The notes beneath the pieces are model-generated. The model did not search any database. It had not been told where the DNA came from and was given only the letters and a program-made list of their open reading frames with translations. A stretch of 64,000 nucleotides of DNA from Protonemura montana (Eukaryota > Arthropoda > Insecta > Plecoptera > Nemouridae), in NCBI GenBank assembly GCA_947568835.1, contig OX387603.1:8491943-8555942 (forward strand), written 5' to 3'. How positions within the stretch are numbered: position 1 is the stretch's first letter; each line of letters begins with the position of its first letter. Positions 36,436 through 49,900 of the stretch are shown here, one piece after another. The position numbers and the translations under genes were made by a program.

Positions 36436-37899
36436 ATGAAGAAACTATGGAAGGCCTATTTCTACGTCGTCTCCGTCATGCTGGTCCTCACCACCCTCGT
36501 ATCGGTCAGCAACGACCGTCGCGTCCACCTTGACGATCCACCGTCGTCCACGCGTCGACGTCGTCCTCCAATACGCAATATAGTCGCCTACTCCACCGAA
36601 AAGCGTCTAGCTCTCCAACGCCACGACGCTGTCAACTGCAGCAACACTCTCTACCCTCCGACGTCCGACCAACTCCACGTCGTCAACGACCACTGGCAAG
36701 TCGTCAACGGAACGTCATTATCAACGTACTCCGCACACCTCGATGACCGCACCGTCAACCACAAGTTCGTGCGCGTCCTCGCGATGTCCGCCGACGACGT
36801 CGACCTGCCCTTATTCTGCCAGATCTGGTTCGACGATGGCTCCAGCAGAGTCGTCGAAGCGGTCGTTGCCGACATGTGGCCGCCGCACTGGGACCCGGAG
36901 CGTTCTAACACGTCGGACCCGGTGATGCTGACGTGCGAATTGGCCGGGGTGGAGAACGCTACGTCGCTGCCGACGGCAGTGTCGATCGGTTCGAGCGCGT
37001 GCGGCGTGCCGTCCACGCTGCTGCCGCTGGACTTGCACGACGCGGACCCTAGGAACGACTTTGCCGTGTGCGTCAAAGGGATGGTCGGTACGGAAGACGT
37101 TTCGCTGCGTCTGGTCGAGTGGCTTGAATTGAACGTGTTGTTAGGTGCCAAACAGTTTTTCGTGTATGTCTACACGGTCCACAGGCGGGTCAGGAAGGTG
37201 CTCGATTTTTACGCTCGCAAAGGGTTGCTGACTTTAGTGGAGTTTTCGTTGCCGCCAGGCCAACCTCATCGTCCTGAAGAAATCGACAGGTTTCTTAAGG
37301 ACCACCGCTGGCAGAAGAGACGAAACGAGTTGATTCCCTATAACGACTGCTACTACAGGAATCTGCGGGCGTCTCGGTTCATTATCCCATTGGATCTCGA
37401 CGAAGTGATCGTTCCCGTAAAAACGACCACGTGGACCAGGATGTTTGGAGAGCTCCAGGACGAGAACCCCGAGGCGATGAGGCAGTACTCGTCGTGGACG
37501 GCTCGGAACGCGTTTTTCTTTGACTTTTTCCCCGAGTCGGGCCAGGAGAAATTGGGACTGCACATGTTGAACCATCGGACGAGAAGTGCCCAGTTCGGGA
37601 GAGGGGAACAGAACGGGAAAAGTTTCATCAGCACCTCGTCGGCGTTGACAGTGTTTAATCACTACACTCTACAGACGCTGACGACGGAGACGTCTCGATT
37701 GCTGGTGCTGGACATAGACGTGGCTCAGTTGAATCATTACAGGGGCGATTGCGATGAAGTATTTATGGATAGATGTGATGAGTTTAGAAGGCAAGCCATA
37801 AGAGACGATATTTTATTGAAATATATGAAAATGTTGAAGTCTAATGTTAGGCAGAGGTTGCGACAGCTTTTCTATAACAGCTCTAGTCATATTTATTGA
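36436..37899 (+). CDS. glycosyltransferase family 92 (DUF23) protein, probable Golgi galactosyltransferase
   Basis: A single uninterrupted 487-codon frame. A short cytoplasmic start (MKKLWKAY) and a hydrophobic signal-anchor (FYVVSVMLVLTTLVSV) give type II Golgi topology. A basic, Ser/Pro-rich stem (STRRRRPP) follows. The catalytic region starts near residue 200 with FAVCVKGMVGTEDVSLRLVE and WLELNVLLGAKQFFVYVY, which are hallmark GT92 blocks. RNELIPYNDCYYRNLRASRF, the metal-binding Asp-Leu-Asp at residues 320-322 (IIPLDLDEVIVP), ARNAFFFDFFPES and HYRGDC near the end follow. Family members such as nematode GALT-1 add beta-1,4-galactose to fucose on N-glycan cores; the exact acceptor here is not known. 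The length fits the family. The 5' half is markedly richer in GC and CG than its surroundings. The nearest gene is 0.4 kb downstream on the same strand. Confidence 0.85.
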   Translation: MKKLWKAYFYVVSVMLVLTTLVSVSNDRRVHLDDPPSSTRRRRPPIRNIVAYSTEKRLALQRHDAVNCSNTLYPPTSDQLHVVNDHWQVVNGTSLSTYSAHLDDRTVNHKFVRVLAMSADDVDLPLFCQIWFDDGSSRVVEAVVADMWPPHWDPERSNTSDPVMLTCELAGVENATSLPTAVSIGSSACGVPSTLLPLDLHDADPRNDFAVCVKGMVGTEDVSLRLVEWLELNVLLGAKQFFVYVYTVHRRVRKVLDFYARKGLLTLVEFSLPPGQPHRPEEIDRFLKDHRWQKRRNELIPYNDCYYRNLRASRFIIPLDLDEVIVPVKTTTWTRMFGELQDENPEAMRQYSSWTARNAFFFDFFPESGQEKLGLHMLNHRTRSAQFGRGEQNGKSFISTSSALTVFNHYTLQTLTTETSRLLVLDIDVAQLNHYRGDCDEVFMDRCDEFRRQAIRDDILLKYMKMLKSNVRQRLRQLFYNSSSHIY

Positions 37900-38211
37900 T
37901 TATATTTAACAAATCAGAGTCGCTCCGCTAGTAGGGATCATAATATGTGTGAACTTTTTAACGTGATTGAAATTGTAAATACAATTGTTTCTGTGACCAA
38001 TGCATTCTAGTGGTAAAATTTTTAACAACTCAACCTGTCAAATGTGTACCTGCTTCGTGGATCCTCATCGCAAAAACAAAATGCGATCACAACTCATTGT
38101 TGCGTAGATGGGTTCGGGTGGGCGGGAAGGGGGGGGGGGGAAACAGCTGTTCTTTTTCGACTGTGACGCTGACATCTTGGCTGTCAATGATAACTCAGCT
38201 CATCCCTATCG

Positions 38212-38217
38212 CTGAAA
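38212..38217 (+). terminator. candidate polyadenylation signal after the GT92 gene
   Basis: An AATAAA hexamer (in ctgaaataaaaaaagc) ~315 bases after the GT92 stop. The next gene starts at 38318, so the spacing fits, but other A-rich sites nearby could also serve. Confidence 0.3.
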
Positions 38218-38317
38218 TAAAAAAAGCTTTAATTTACTTATTCTTAAAAAGTGGCAATTGGGGTTAGTTACACAAATAAACAATCAAAACACAATATAAC
38301 TCAATATAAGTTTTGAA

Positions 38318-40796
38318 ATGGAAACAGCAACAGTTCCAAAATTCATTGAGAAATGTTGCCAATGGTCTTCTCAAATCAACCGAGATGTAAGTAGCATTAT
38401 GGGGGGTTATCTTTAATCTATGTCGTTATGCTCTTTTTTCTTGACTTTCGTCAAGTTTACGATCGAAATCTATGATGGTGAGAAAGCTCACCATCCCATG
38501 GTCGCATTATTATACTGCTACTTTACAGGCGCAAAAATAAGACAATTTTAGTTTCAGCCGCTTCTAACACTATTTTTCTTTTTAACCTATAATTTTGATT
38601 TTGTTTGACGTCGTATAAAATAAGATCACTAACTTAATATGAAATTCAATGTCGACTGCAGCATCGTGACGTCGTAGAAGAGCTCCGCAGAGTTCACTTC
38701 GTCGATGAGGATCGTGAAGAGCAAGAACGACGATTCAAGATGATTGACGATGAAACCTTGGTACTCCTAGACGAGCTACGAACCTGCATAGCATTGGCTT
38801 TGGACGCCAAAAATTGTTCGATTATCACAAGCTTTATCGACAAGATAGTCTGGTCCTGGCAAGATGCAGAATGTTGGATTCGCCACGAGACCAGCGTACT
38901 GAAAACGCAATGCCGTCATGTCTACTCAAGTAACTAAATGTTTTATGCATGAGTTGTCTCTTAAATAGAATTTGTTTAGCGCTTGGTAGTTGGGTAAATT
39001 ATTTGTTGATTACCCGTGTCAATGTTTGCGTTCATCTCGGCGTTTGGCAGGTTATTGTTTGCACGTCTACGCTCAAGAGACTATGAAAAGCATAAGAGGA
39101 ACATACCGGGTCGTATTTGAAATGACCAAAGGTGCAACGACGTGGCATCCGGACTGCATCGAGAATTTTTGTACGAAACGTAATATGGTAAGTAAATAGC
39201 TTAATGCATTTGACAAGTAAACTTTTTGTTGGTTTTTTTCTTGTTGTACATTAGAATATGAACATTTATGCAGGGTATCGGTCAAGATGACTCTCAATTA
39301 TTTTGATTGTGCCAATAATGGCGCTGGTAAATACTAGTGATTTCTTAGCATTAAATTCTAAATTGTATTTGACTTCAGATACTTTTTATAAACACATTCT
39401 CTGCTCAGTTCACTTTCTTTACAATGTCACACACTTGCTGTTTGCTTGCTGCATTTTGGTTTATTGAAAAAAAAAACGCACCTAAAAATAAAATCAACAT
39501 TTTTTTTTTTTAAATACTTTTCTTTGATAACTTTGAAAACAAAAATATACTATCAAGCATAAGAGGTTCAATGGTAGATCAAACTTTTGTTAGCCATGTA
39601 GATGCTGAGATCGCCTGACAGAGCTTCTCAAATCTGCTTGACCACGAGTATATTCTGTTGTTATGATTGCAATTATACACCAAGCTACATTAGAAAGGAT
39701 CCATGATGTAAGTTTTCAACTGAACACAACTATTAAATTAGAAACAAGGCAAAACATAATAAAAGTCGCGTGGTTGTTTTCAGAGCCGTGGTTTGATGTT
39801 TAGATATGCATTTTCGGTTTTGCTCAGTGTTGAATGAAAATGAATTTATCCAGGAGAATGAAGGAGAAAGATGACGAGCCGTGCCTCGTCGAAACGTCGA
39901 GACGTTAGGCCCTTTTTAGGACCAAAAAACTCTTCACCACAGAGCAAAACCGAAAAACATATCTCAACATAATAATATTCGTATTTTAGCTACTGGAGTG
40001 TGTTCTATATCATATCCATTTCAAATTTGCTAGCAATTCTCTTGCAAGTCATTTTGTAAATGAGTAAATAAATCCGTATCGCTGGGGAGAGTGATCAAAT
40101 ACCATGTTTCCTATTCTTTTGAATGAGGAATCAATCCTATCCTATCGCAAATGAGAATCAATTTATACTGAGCAGTGTATTCAAATCTTTCAGATAATTC
40201 CGAAACTAAGCCGACTTCTGCAATGCGACGTCATCCTACAGAACCTCACATTCTTCAAGCGGGCAACTTCTTACCGCGAACACCAGCGGAACGAGATCCA
40301 AGAATTCATCGCCACTCATCTTCAAACTCCTGACTACACCGTCTCTGACCTCCTTCCAACTTCAATCATCTCCAACCCTTTCCATCCTCTCTGCGCTCTG
40401 CTCACCGGCGAGTTGCTTGGTATAGACCCCCTCATCATCATACCGTCTCCCAAACCTCAGCAACCCACAGCACTGGTCTATAAAGAGCCACTGACATACC
40501 AAGAGTTCAAAAACCTACCAGGGCCGGTATCCCATGTCAGCCATTTGCCCAGAGATCGCCCAGAAACACAGTCCTTTGACGGACAGAGTTACGGAGAGGT
40601 CGTCAGCTACGTGAGGACTTGGGGGATGAGGGCCAAGGGACTGAAATTACCGATGAAGAAACGCGGGCCGTACAAGAAAAGAGACAAGCCTCTGGTTGTC
40701 ACCTGCGAACTGGTAAAAGTGCGCGATGCTGCCGAGGCGTTGCAGCCGATCAAGATGCCAAAGCTGCGAGAAAATCTGCTGATGCCGTTGAATTGA
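38318..40796 (+). CDS. uncharacterised 358-residue protein (4 exons)
   Basis: Exons 38318-38386, 38662-38929, 39051-39187 and 40194-40796 have GT-AG junctions and phases 0, 1 and 0, with no stop across 1077 bases. It starts METATVPKFIEKCCQWSSQI. The middle is helical with conserved-looking aromatic and Cys residues (IVWSWQDAECWIRHE, YCLHVYAQETMKSIRGTYRV, ATTWHPDCIENFCTKRN). The last exon is helix-rich, then Pro-rich, and has a basic patch, MKKRGPYKKRDKP, that resembles a nuclear-localisation or AT-hook-like segment without a true GRP core. No signal peptide or membrane segment. I do not recognise the family. The start is the first ATG of an exon with a good GTAAGT donor. It converges with the amidase gene, the two stops being ~200 bp apart. 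Confidence 0.6.
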
Positions 40797-40932
40797 GAGG
40801 GTTCGATGTCACTACAATATTGATTTGTTGGTACAATAAGATAAGGCGCTTAAAAAGTAATATATGTATTTACAAATAGAAACATAAAAAAATAATGTAC
40901 AAACAATTTAGGATGTAATGTCATGACAGAAT

Positions 40933-40938
40933 AATAAA
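40933..40938 (+). terminator. candidate polyadenylation signal of the uncharacterised gene
   Basis: AATAAA ~137 bases after the TGA at 40796, lying just short of the last exon of the convergent amidase gene. Transcripts from the two strands may overlap here. Confidence 0.4.
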
Positions 40939-40993
40939 TAATTGCATCCATGAAGCTGTTTTTTTTTGTTGAGATCGCCGATCGTCCTGCGTC

Positions 40994-43900
40994 TCATAAG
41001 GAAGGAGGCACCCAGCCGCCGAATGCCCGCTCCAGCTCTTGGGCGACGGCAAAGCAGAGTCGGTCTTGGTAAGGCGCCGCCACCACCTATGATGGGGCAA
41101 AGGGTGCAAGTTTGTGAAAAGAGAGGATGACAACTGCCGGAAATAGTATTCAGCAGACGGGACGGTTTGCCGATACTTCTGGGTCTAGTGATTTTATTTG
41201 CAAGATAATCCTTTTTTTTGAGTTTGAATAGTTTTCCAAATTTTTCAGTTGCCTACCGATTTTTCTCAGATAATTATGATTTTTGGCACAATATCCGGAT
41301 TGCTGTATTCCTACAATATTGATTGGTTGATTGACTAACGCCAACCATAGACAATTACATGTTCGAACGAGGTTCTTTTTTAACCAGACGTTAAAAAGTG
41401 TTAAAACCGGGACCTATTTCTGGTGGCACAAATAATAGCATTGAGTTCATTGACAAAGTCAGAGAGCCAGCGTTTAAGTTAAGATTTCTGCTGAGCAAAC
41501 GAGCCGGTAACAATTTTACGTGCCACCCGATGGAGCTTGCGGCCGTCTTTTTTTACAAATCGCTACAATTAAATAATTACGACACAAAATATCGGTATCT
41601 ATGTGTTAATCAATCGCTGAGGTTAGAATTTTTAAAGATTAATTGAGCATAAACCAGCTTAAAATGTGAGTAATCTGCGAGAAATAACGAAATTAAATTT
41701 CTTCACACTTGAAGTTACGGTGATTCTATTTAGTACGATTGTCGGCCATTTTTTGCGAAGACAGTTTATCAAGCGGTATGGTAAAAATCTCTTACTCGAT
41801 GGATCTAATAAAACTTTAAAAACACTTACCTGAACGCCAACAGGCAGACCACGTTTGTTCAACCCCATGGGCACATGGGTGGCCGGAAGCCCCAGCACGT
41901 TGAAGATGCCTGAGTACATCAAACCTACTGTCTTGGTGAAGCTCTCGCCGTGGTGGCACGCGACCTCCGGGTACGTCGGGTAAAGGAAGACGCCGTCGTC
42001 GCTAAGCAGACTCTGCGGAAGGACACCAGCGAAGTAAATGGGGTGGACTCGGTGGTATATACCCGAACTCAAAGTTGACTTGTCTGGCTACATAGTAAAC
42101 ATGTTCAACAATTTGAATAGGGTGATAAGAACTTGGTAATTTGTTTAAAATAAGCATAGAATCTTTGATGCCACAGGCAAGATATGGAAAAGCATAGCGT
42201 CTGTATTATATTGTAGCACAAGAGCCGTACAATGTTTTAAATTTGATGTCGACGGTTCCCATTTCGAGATGGTAATTAAAACTTGAAAGGAGAGGTCGTC
42301 TCTTTTTGGGTCGCGTTGAAGAATGTGTATCGTATATATGTGAACGCCTCACCAGACCTCTAGACTAAAATTTGGGATTATGGCATTAATTATATTCATG
42401 TCGAATAATGATTTACGTTTCTTGCTAACATAGGTACAAACAGGCTGTAACTCTTAAGGTGGGGCAGTTCTTTTGATACCTGCAGAAGAACAATAGGGGC
42501 AGTTGCCTTTCTTACCAAAGTGTTCTTTGTTGTGGGTTTGCTGAATGGAAGCGATTCAAAATATCAATCTGTGCCAATCTGTTATCGTTTAATCTCTGGT
42601 CGGTCATTAATCTGGCCGGACGCCGATAAATTCACGGGCTACGACAGCATCTAGGCGACTGAAACGGCTATTAGCACGATTCAATCGGGAGGATGACTCA
42701 CGCGCGGTCAACGAAACCGGAGAATCAACACTGGTACATTGTCCAACTGTAAATTGCCCGGTAATGAGATAATCAACACACGTGGCGACCTGCACACTAA
42801 TTAAATCGTCCCCGTTTATTCAATAGACAGCAATCAAGGCAAACGATCGTCTTCTATATTTCCAGGAATATTTGCTGCAAATCCATGGCTCAACATTGTC
42901 CTTAAATGACTGGTTGGCTTCTTTTGTTATGGGAAGTCATAGAAAGGAAATAAGTCGGTATTACAGTTTTCAAGGAAGCGTTGCTTTAACACTGGAACCA
43001 TAATACAGCTTCATAATAGACCGTTGGTAATGTTTCACTTCTAGTGGCCTATCCAGGCGGTTATGATTTTATTACTCTTGGCCACATAAGAACCAAGGTA
43101 CGTAAGCCCTGGCAGAGGTGTGGCCAGTATTTCAGGCTTGGGGGTGCGGGGAATATTTTTTAACATTAGCAGTATTTTATTTTTCTGTAAGAGACCTGTC
43201 ATTTCATGTGTTATGACAGATCGAGTCTTCGTTTTGGCATAAACGCCTAAAAACGCGAGGAAAATTTGTATCAAGGTTATATTTTGCAGCAAATCTGCGC
43301 GTTTTAAGCATTCAATTATACATCTTTGGAGATTTTTCAGGCGCTCTACCCTTCCTGTACGAAGAGCAAAAGGGCGACTTACCCGGCCACCACCACCCCC
43401 CCCCCTGGCTACACCACAGTGACTTGACTAGACTGAAGAGGATGAAAATAAGGTAGTTTTATGCCTAGGGAGATGGCCGTGTCCTTCGGCTGGTGTTGCT
43501 GGAATTGCTGGAATTAATAGAGGAAATCACAGAAAACAATGTATAGTAAAAACAAAGGATCCCCTCCAGGTCACAAGGCTCCGTCAGTAGACAGTATAAA
43601 ATCTAAATTTAAAGGATCGTACCAGGAATATCGACTTGAGATGTTCTCGTTTCTTGCCGTACTTTGCGTACTGCTTGGCTGGCAGAAAGTGTGGACTGCT
43701 GACCATGAAGTCGAACGCCAGGGCGTAGTGAGTGAAGTTGGACATCCCCAAAATTGCCTTTCCTAGCTCGCCCGCCATGCTAGGAGGGTTCTGCAATAAC
43801 ATGAATGGACGCCGTCAGACAGGGTACTCCAACGGTGTGGGCGTTTCATGGCATATCTCGTCGCAGGCTATTCGCTCAACAAAACGCATTTTTAATTGTT

Positions 43901-46900
43901 GTAGATAAGTTAGAACATGTATTGCAATTTGGGAACGTAATAAATAATAATCCGCATCAAAGTTATCGAAAAGTACCTACGGATGCGTTGGCAGACCATC
44001 AAAACTGTAATCAAGGGCAAAAATTGATCGACTCCAAATTGCCAACATACACGCATCTCATCTTCGCATACGCCCAAGAGGGAGTCATCCTGCATAGAAG
44101 CCGCTCACCTTTGAGAAGTTCGAGTCAGGTCGATAGTCAAATGGCTTCGGGATGCCCTTCATCTCGAAGAGCGCTGCCAGGGTGATCTCCAGCGAGTCGC
44201 CCATCTCTTTGATTTCAGTCTATAGGAAGTCCAGAAGACAGCGTAAAATTACACCCAAACGCTCTAAATTATTAATTGTGGATGCAAGCCGCTGGCATAT
44301 TATCGTAAGCAGACGCTAACCAGAGAGAATACATGAATACATAGAGAGAATCCTATAAGATGGTACGCTAAATAGTTGTCTTAGAAAATCTCCTCTTCTA
44401 TTATTTGTTTCTTGAAACCATGATAACGACATCGACGTAAATTAATTTCATTTTAAGAAACGGTTTTAGCAAAGTCCGATGAGGTTCTCGTTACCTTTAA
44501 CTACTTTTAGGCGTGAACCGAAACCGTGCCGAAACGATTAAAAAACAGTTCGTCGCAGTTTCAAGACATTGCTACCTCTAGCTCTAGGCGTGGGTGGAAA
44601 GAATTGAAACGTTTGCTCACTCACGCCTTCAAAGTTCAGTCGACTAGTGAAAATGAAATCTAATGCCAGATTGCCAAATTGGATTCTCCAATTCGCTTGG
44701 CCAATTGAGTTCACCTTCTCGACGGGCAAGCCGCATCTGTCTTGTAGGTGATTGGCGGCTTTCTGCACCGCAGTCTTCATATCCCTCGACACTGGCACAG
44801 TTGTCATCGACTTCTCGGCCTCCAGCATATAATATACTCGCAGCGACTTCAGATTCACCTGCACAAGAAAAATTTGCGTTTTTCTGAGTGGTTCACCGTA
44901 TAAATCATAGAAAAATCGATTTTTCTCATGAAAACTTGAATTTAATGTTGTCATTGCTCATTGTGCCCATGAAGGGATTCGGTAACCAGTCGGTGTTGAA
45001 AGCACGTCTACATGGAAAGAAAGCACGAAGAAAAACCTGATAAACTATTATCGCAAATCGAATATTGAAAACTTCAACAGCAACTCGTGCTGATGCTAAA
45101 TCCACTTTTACAAAGAAACAAACCCCTGGATCCACGTTACCAGCTGTTCCTGAGTGTTACCCACCTTGTCCTGAAGACGGAGTGAGTCGGCATGGGGTCC
45201 TGCGAGCACGCGCAAAACGGGTCCCAAATCCTCGGCGTACCGGCCCACGGGCCCGATTGTCAAGAAGTCAGGATAGTGTGGGTCCGGCATGGGTGGGAAG
45301 TGACCCTCGATCGGCGTCATGTCTGCACACACCCGAAGTGACATGGTTAGCATTTATTGAGATGGTTTCCGGACTGGATTTCAACTAGTACTCAACGTTT
45401 ACCATAAAGTATGATATGAAATGACCGTCCAATTTTGCAACGTGACATGAAGGGACCCATCTCATATCAGTGCACTTAGAAAATAGGCAATATTTCATCC
45501 TTAGGGAGTCAACAGCTTGCCGACCGGCATCCGATCATGGATCCGATCGGCAATCGGAAGGTCCCGGTTCGTATCCCAAATCGGTCGCACATCATCAAGC
45601 CTCACTGCCCCACCAGGAATAACAATTTAGTGTGCCAATATTTTTCACTAATGAAGGACGGTCACACTCGCTTCAACCCTGAATATTTATTTCGAAAGAT
45701 AGGAAGGAACAGAAGGATAAAGTCAGGACTGAGGAGACCACTTTGCCTTACTTCCCCGGAATTTTCCTGATAATAGTTTCTAATAACGGAAAGCTACTGT
45801 TAGGTACATCCACAGACACCGTGAATGGCACATAGTCGCATAGATGCTACTTTATCGATGATAAAGAGATTATGTGAGCCAAAAAGGGCGTCGACAGAAT
45901 TGATTGAGCCCACAAGGGTGATCTTGTCCTGGTACTCACGTGGCGTTGGCTTATGCCCAAAAATCCCGTTATAGAGCGCCGGCACGCGAATGGAGCCCGC
46001 CAGATCGGAGGCGATGCCGATCACCGACGCCGCCGAACCCACGAGAGCGCCCTGAGGAAAGTAAATAGCTATTTTGTCGTTGGTAACTCGGCAACACGGA
46101 CATCCTGTCGTTCAAACATCGTAGATCTTTCTTATCGTAAATAATACTAATTGGGGAAACTACAAATTCTAGATAAAGCGAGTACAAATGTAGCACCCAA
46201 GGCCTCCAGGAAATTAACAGGGGCGGGCTAGAATTGTTTGATGCAGAGTGTTAAAGTCCTATATCTTTCCATATACAATGCGTGCAGTTTGAATTACTTC
46301 CGGGAGATAATTTTAAAAAAAGGAATAAGGAAATACCGAATCAGGAAAAGGGAGATGTCTTCAATCACCCCTATCAGTATCTCAAGGTCGATAGCATGTA
46401 AAATTCTTATCCGTTATTATCTACGAAGGGAATATCAGGGAATCCTTATCACTCTTAATGCCAACTGATTTGGGAAGACAAGATTCTATTTCAGAAGAGC
46501 ATGGCAAATCGCCAGCAAGATCTTTATCTGATTCTTGATTATCTCCAGAGGTCAGAATATGAAACTGTTCAGATTTCACTCTCTCGCCTCTCATCCTTGT
46601 AGTAAAAAAATCAATAAAGTCGTAAAATTACGATAAAAAATGTGAATTGGCATCTCTACTTTATTTATAAACAAACGCATTTGCTCGTTAAACGCGAAAC
46701 GTTAGTTTTATGATTTTCCTGAAACTAGTTTTTACTCGTCTATAGCATTAGCAACACATAAGAAGAAAATAAAAAATGACTGTCAGGTCATCAATACCAA
46801 GTAAAGTAGGTAATATATTTCTTTCTACCAAGAAGTGCGTTATTCAACTAAGATAAGTGCAGTAATAAGGCAACGAGGGCATTGACAGTACCACTCCTAT

Positions 46901-49900
46901 CCAGCCCAACGTTTCGACATTTTGTCCTCAACAAAGTAGCAACTGCTTTTCACCCTGGAAATCCCTTTACCTCTCCCCCACTGGATCCGCCCGATGTCCT
47001 GCGCGTATCGTACGGGTTGAGCGTCCTACCGCACAGGTGGTTGTACGTCTCCCAGCTGTAGCACAACTCGGGTGTGTTGGTGACAGCGATGGGGATCGCT
47101 CCAGCGCTTCTCATCCTGGCCACAGCGACCCCGTCGGCCGACGCTCTCACCCCTTTCCGAGACACGGAACCGCCGGTCAACGGCATGCCTGAGGAAGGGA
47201 CAAGAGTATTTTTTAACTGTATAACCCCGTATATCCTTTTTCAATTAGGGATATAGGTGCAGGAAGGTAAAATACCACTTCATGGAGAGGCGTTTTTCCG
47301 GTCAACGGCGTGCCTGGAGTGTAGCATTCCTTTCTATCGTGGGATAATGGAGAGGACATATTTTACCAGGCAGGCTTGGGACGCTCGGGACCCTGAAGAG
47401 GGGTCTTTTCGAGACAATGTACCGGACTTCATGGTAGATTCCTGATCTTCCTGTGTAATGGGCAGGTGTTTCTGAATGACGATTGAATCGGACGGTGTGC
47501 ACATGGATACATTTTTCTACCTCGCAATGACGTGCATGTTTTTAAAGATTACCTTGGAAGGGCCTATACTCGATTTTTTCGCCCGTCTTGCGACGAGCAA
47601 CGTAAAAAAACTCGTTATTCGCATTCTGAGATATTGCAGGGAACCTTGTCAGTATTGCTGCACAAATCATTCTAAAAATTATTTCCCATGCATAGAATCG
47701 GACCTCGGTCAAGAGCAAATTCCGAGATAATGATCAGATTTATTTAATGATTTGTGGGGTTTAACGATGCACTGTTTTGACAACGGGCCCTGTGGCACTA
47801 GTCTAATGGCATCGGTGAATGAGTAGATGATGATGAACCTAACCTAGCATAGAAGGGAGAAGGGGAACCCGGTGTGGCAATTGTAGCCAACTCCTGTCGA
47901 AGGCGATCACCGGCTAGACGTCCCTCCCGAAGGACGGTACAACGCGAACTACAAGATCCCGCCACAAATCCATGGAGCCGAGTGGTTGATGATAAGCAAG
48001 GCAATTGAAGTAACAGTACTAACTTGCATCCCTCCAACCTCTCTCTCGAATAGAACTATGGTCATGTGCATAATAGTCAGCCATCCAATACCAGTCAAAA
48101 AGTGTTGCTTAACCGGAGTTTAAGTCGTATGGTCGGTAGGCTTAATGTTTTTAATAATAAAACCGATTTGGAAATTAAAGATTATGATTTATTTTTTACT
48201 AAAACTGCGTAGATAGTTTGGTCGCGATGTCACAATGAAGCGCAGAAAACAAAAAATGTAAAGCTATTACCGTTTGCTGGTTAGAGGTCGCCAGTTTTTC
48301 TGAATCCATTAAAATGTTAGTTGGTAATTAGGTCACAGTTATTACTGATGACAGTCGATCGTTACAAAGTTTCCCGCCATTTATCGAACTGGTTCTACTG
48401 CTTTCGGTTGAAAAAAAAAACAGCTGTGTCATAACACGGGTCATAATAGGCGTGCCCTAATTTTTCGACGTTTCAAACTATCGGTACCTCGACGCCTCGG
48501 TTGGGTCCCGCACATTTCGATCCGGCGAAGTGAAAGCTACTCTCGTTTCCCTTTCGTAGAGATGAAAGCGATAAATTAACGCTGCTAGTTACGCTTTTAA
48601 ATTGAATGCTTCGAACACCTCTTAATTTCATAGTGAATTAGATGAAAAACATTAAAATCTGTCTTAAATTAAATTCTGTTTCCAACGGTTAATTAATCTG
48701 TCGTCTGTACAGCTAGCAAGTGTGTTTCATAGGTAAACCACATCATAATTTCATAAAATCATAATTTAGTGATCAGCTAAACTCTGGTTTCATATAATCA
48801 CTAAAGTTGGACACATACCTTTATTTAAATTATTCTCTAAACGTAAGGTAAAACAAAGGCAGACCTACAAACCTGGCCTCTCCACGTTGAGCACTAATTA
48901 TCGGACACAGTCTAATAATTAGTGCTAAATTACTGGTAATTTCCTTCTAAATTTTAGAATTTATGCTCCAGTAGTGTTCGAGTTAAATGCATTCCAAGTT
49001 TTGTTGGGGGGGGGGGGGGGGGGGGGCAGGTTTACGCTCACCCACCTAATTGTGTACTTTTGGTCAAATATAGCCTGTTAATAAGTGCCCAATTAGTACT
49101 GTTCACACACAAATACCATTTGTTTTTGTACAAAATAAGCCTTAAATCGATGGCTCCACTTCACACACCTTTGACGCTACAGCTCTCTTTTATCGTGATT
49201 GGTACACCCAGTAACGGCGTCTCCTCCTCCATCTGCTTCTGGGAGCGGCGTCCCGACGCAATCAGGGCGTCGACATCGAGCGCCTCTGCCAGCGCCGACA
49301 CGAGACGACTCTCGACGACGCCGTTTACCACGGGGTTGACAGCCTCTAAGCGGGCGAAATACGCACGAATCACGCTCTCGCTAGACAGCTGGGAAAAGAG
49401 ATAAACAAGAGTAAAAATCGCATTTATTAGACTCTCTGAAGATGATAAGATTATGACATTGCTCTGGCATTATGTTTGAAAAGATAAAAAGTCATAACAT
49501 TTGAGATAACTTTGTTTATAAGAGATCATATTTACCTTGAAGTGTTTATATAGCTATAAGCTAGAATATCATGGACATCAGTAAACTTTTCAAATTTGCG
49601 ATTGGAAGATTTGAAATCTGTCACCACTTATCATACAAACGCAGGCGAACAAATATGGAAGCTGTTTTCTACCATAAAAAAGTGACTACATTAGTTTGAA
49701 TTCAAAAAGCAATGGTAACCCACGCATGGTTTCCAAAAACAGCCATGTGCCCAGTTCTGTTCGGGAGAGAGATAGGAGGGATGAAAGTTATTACAATAAC
49801 TTCACTCGTGTTGCTTATCAACCTTTCGACAGCATAGATTTATGGAGGAATCACGTTGTTCGCGTTGTAACGTCCTTCGGAAGGGACGTTAAGACGGTGG

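Noticed and set aside
36651-37151. 166-codon minus frame opposite the glycosyltransferase
   Set aside because: Shadow of the GC-rich coding strand; no splice or domain evidence.
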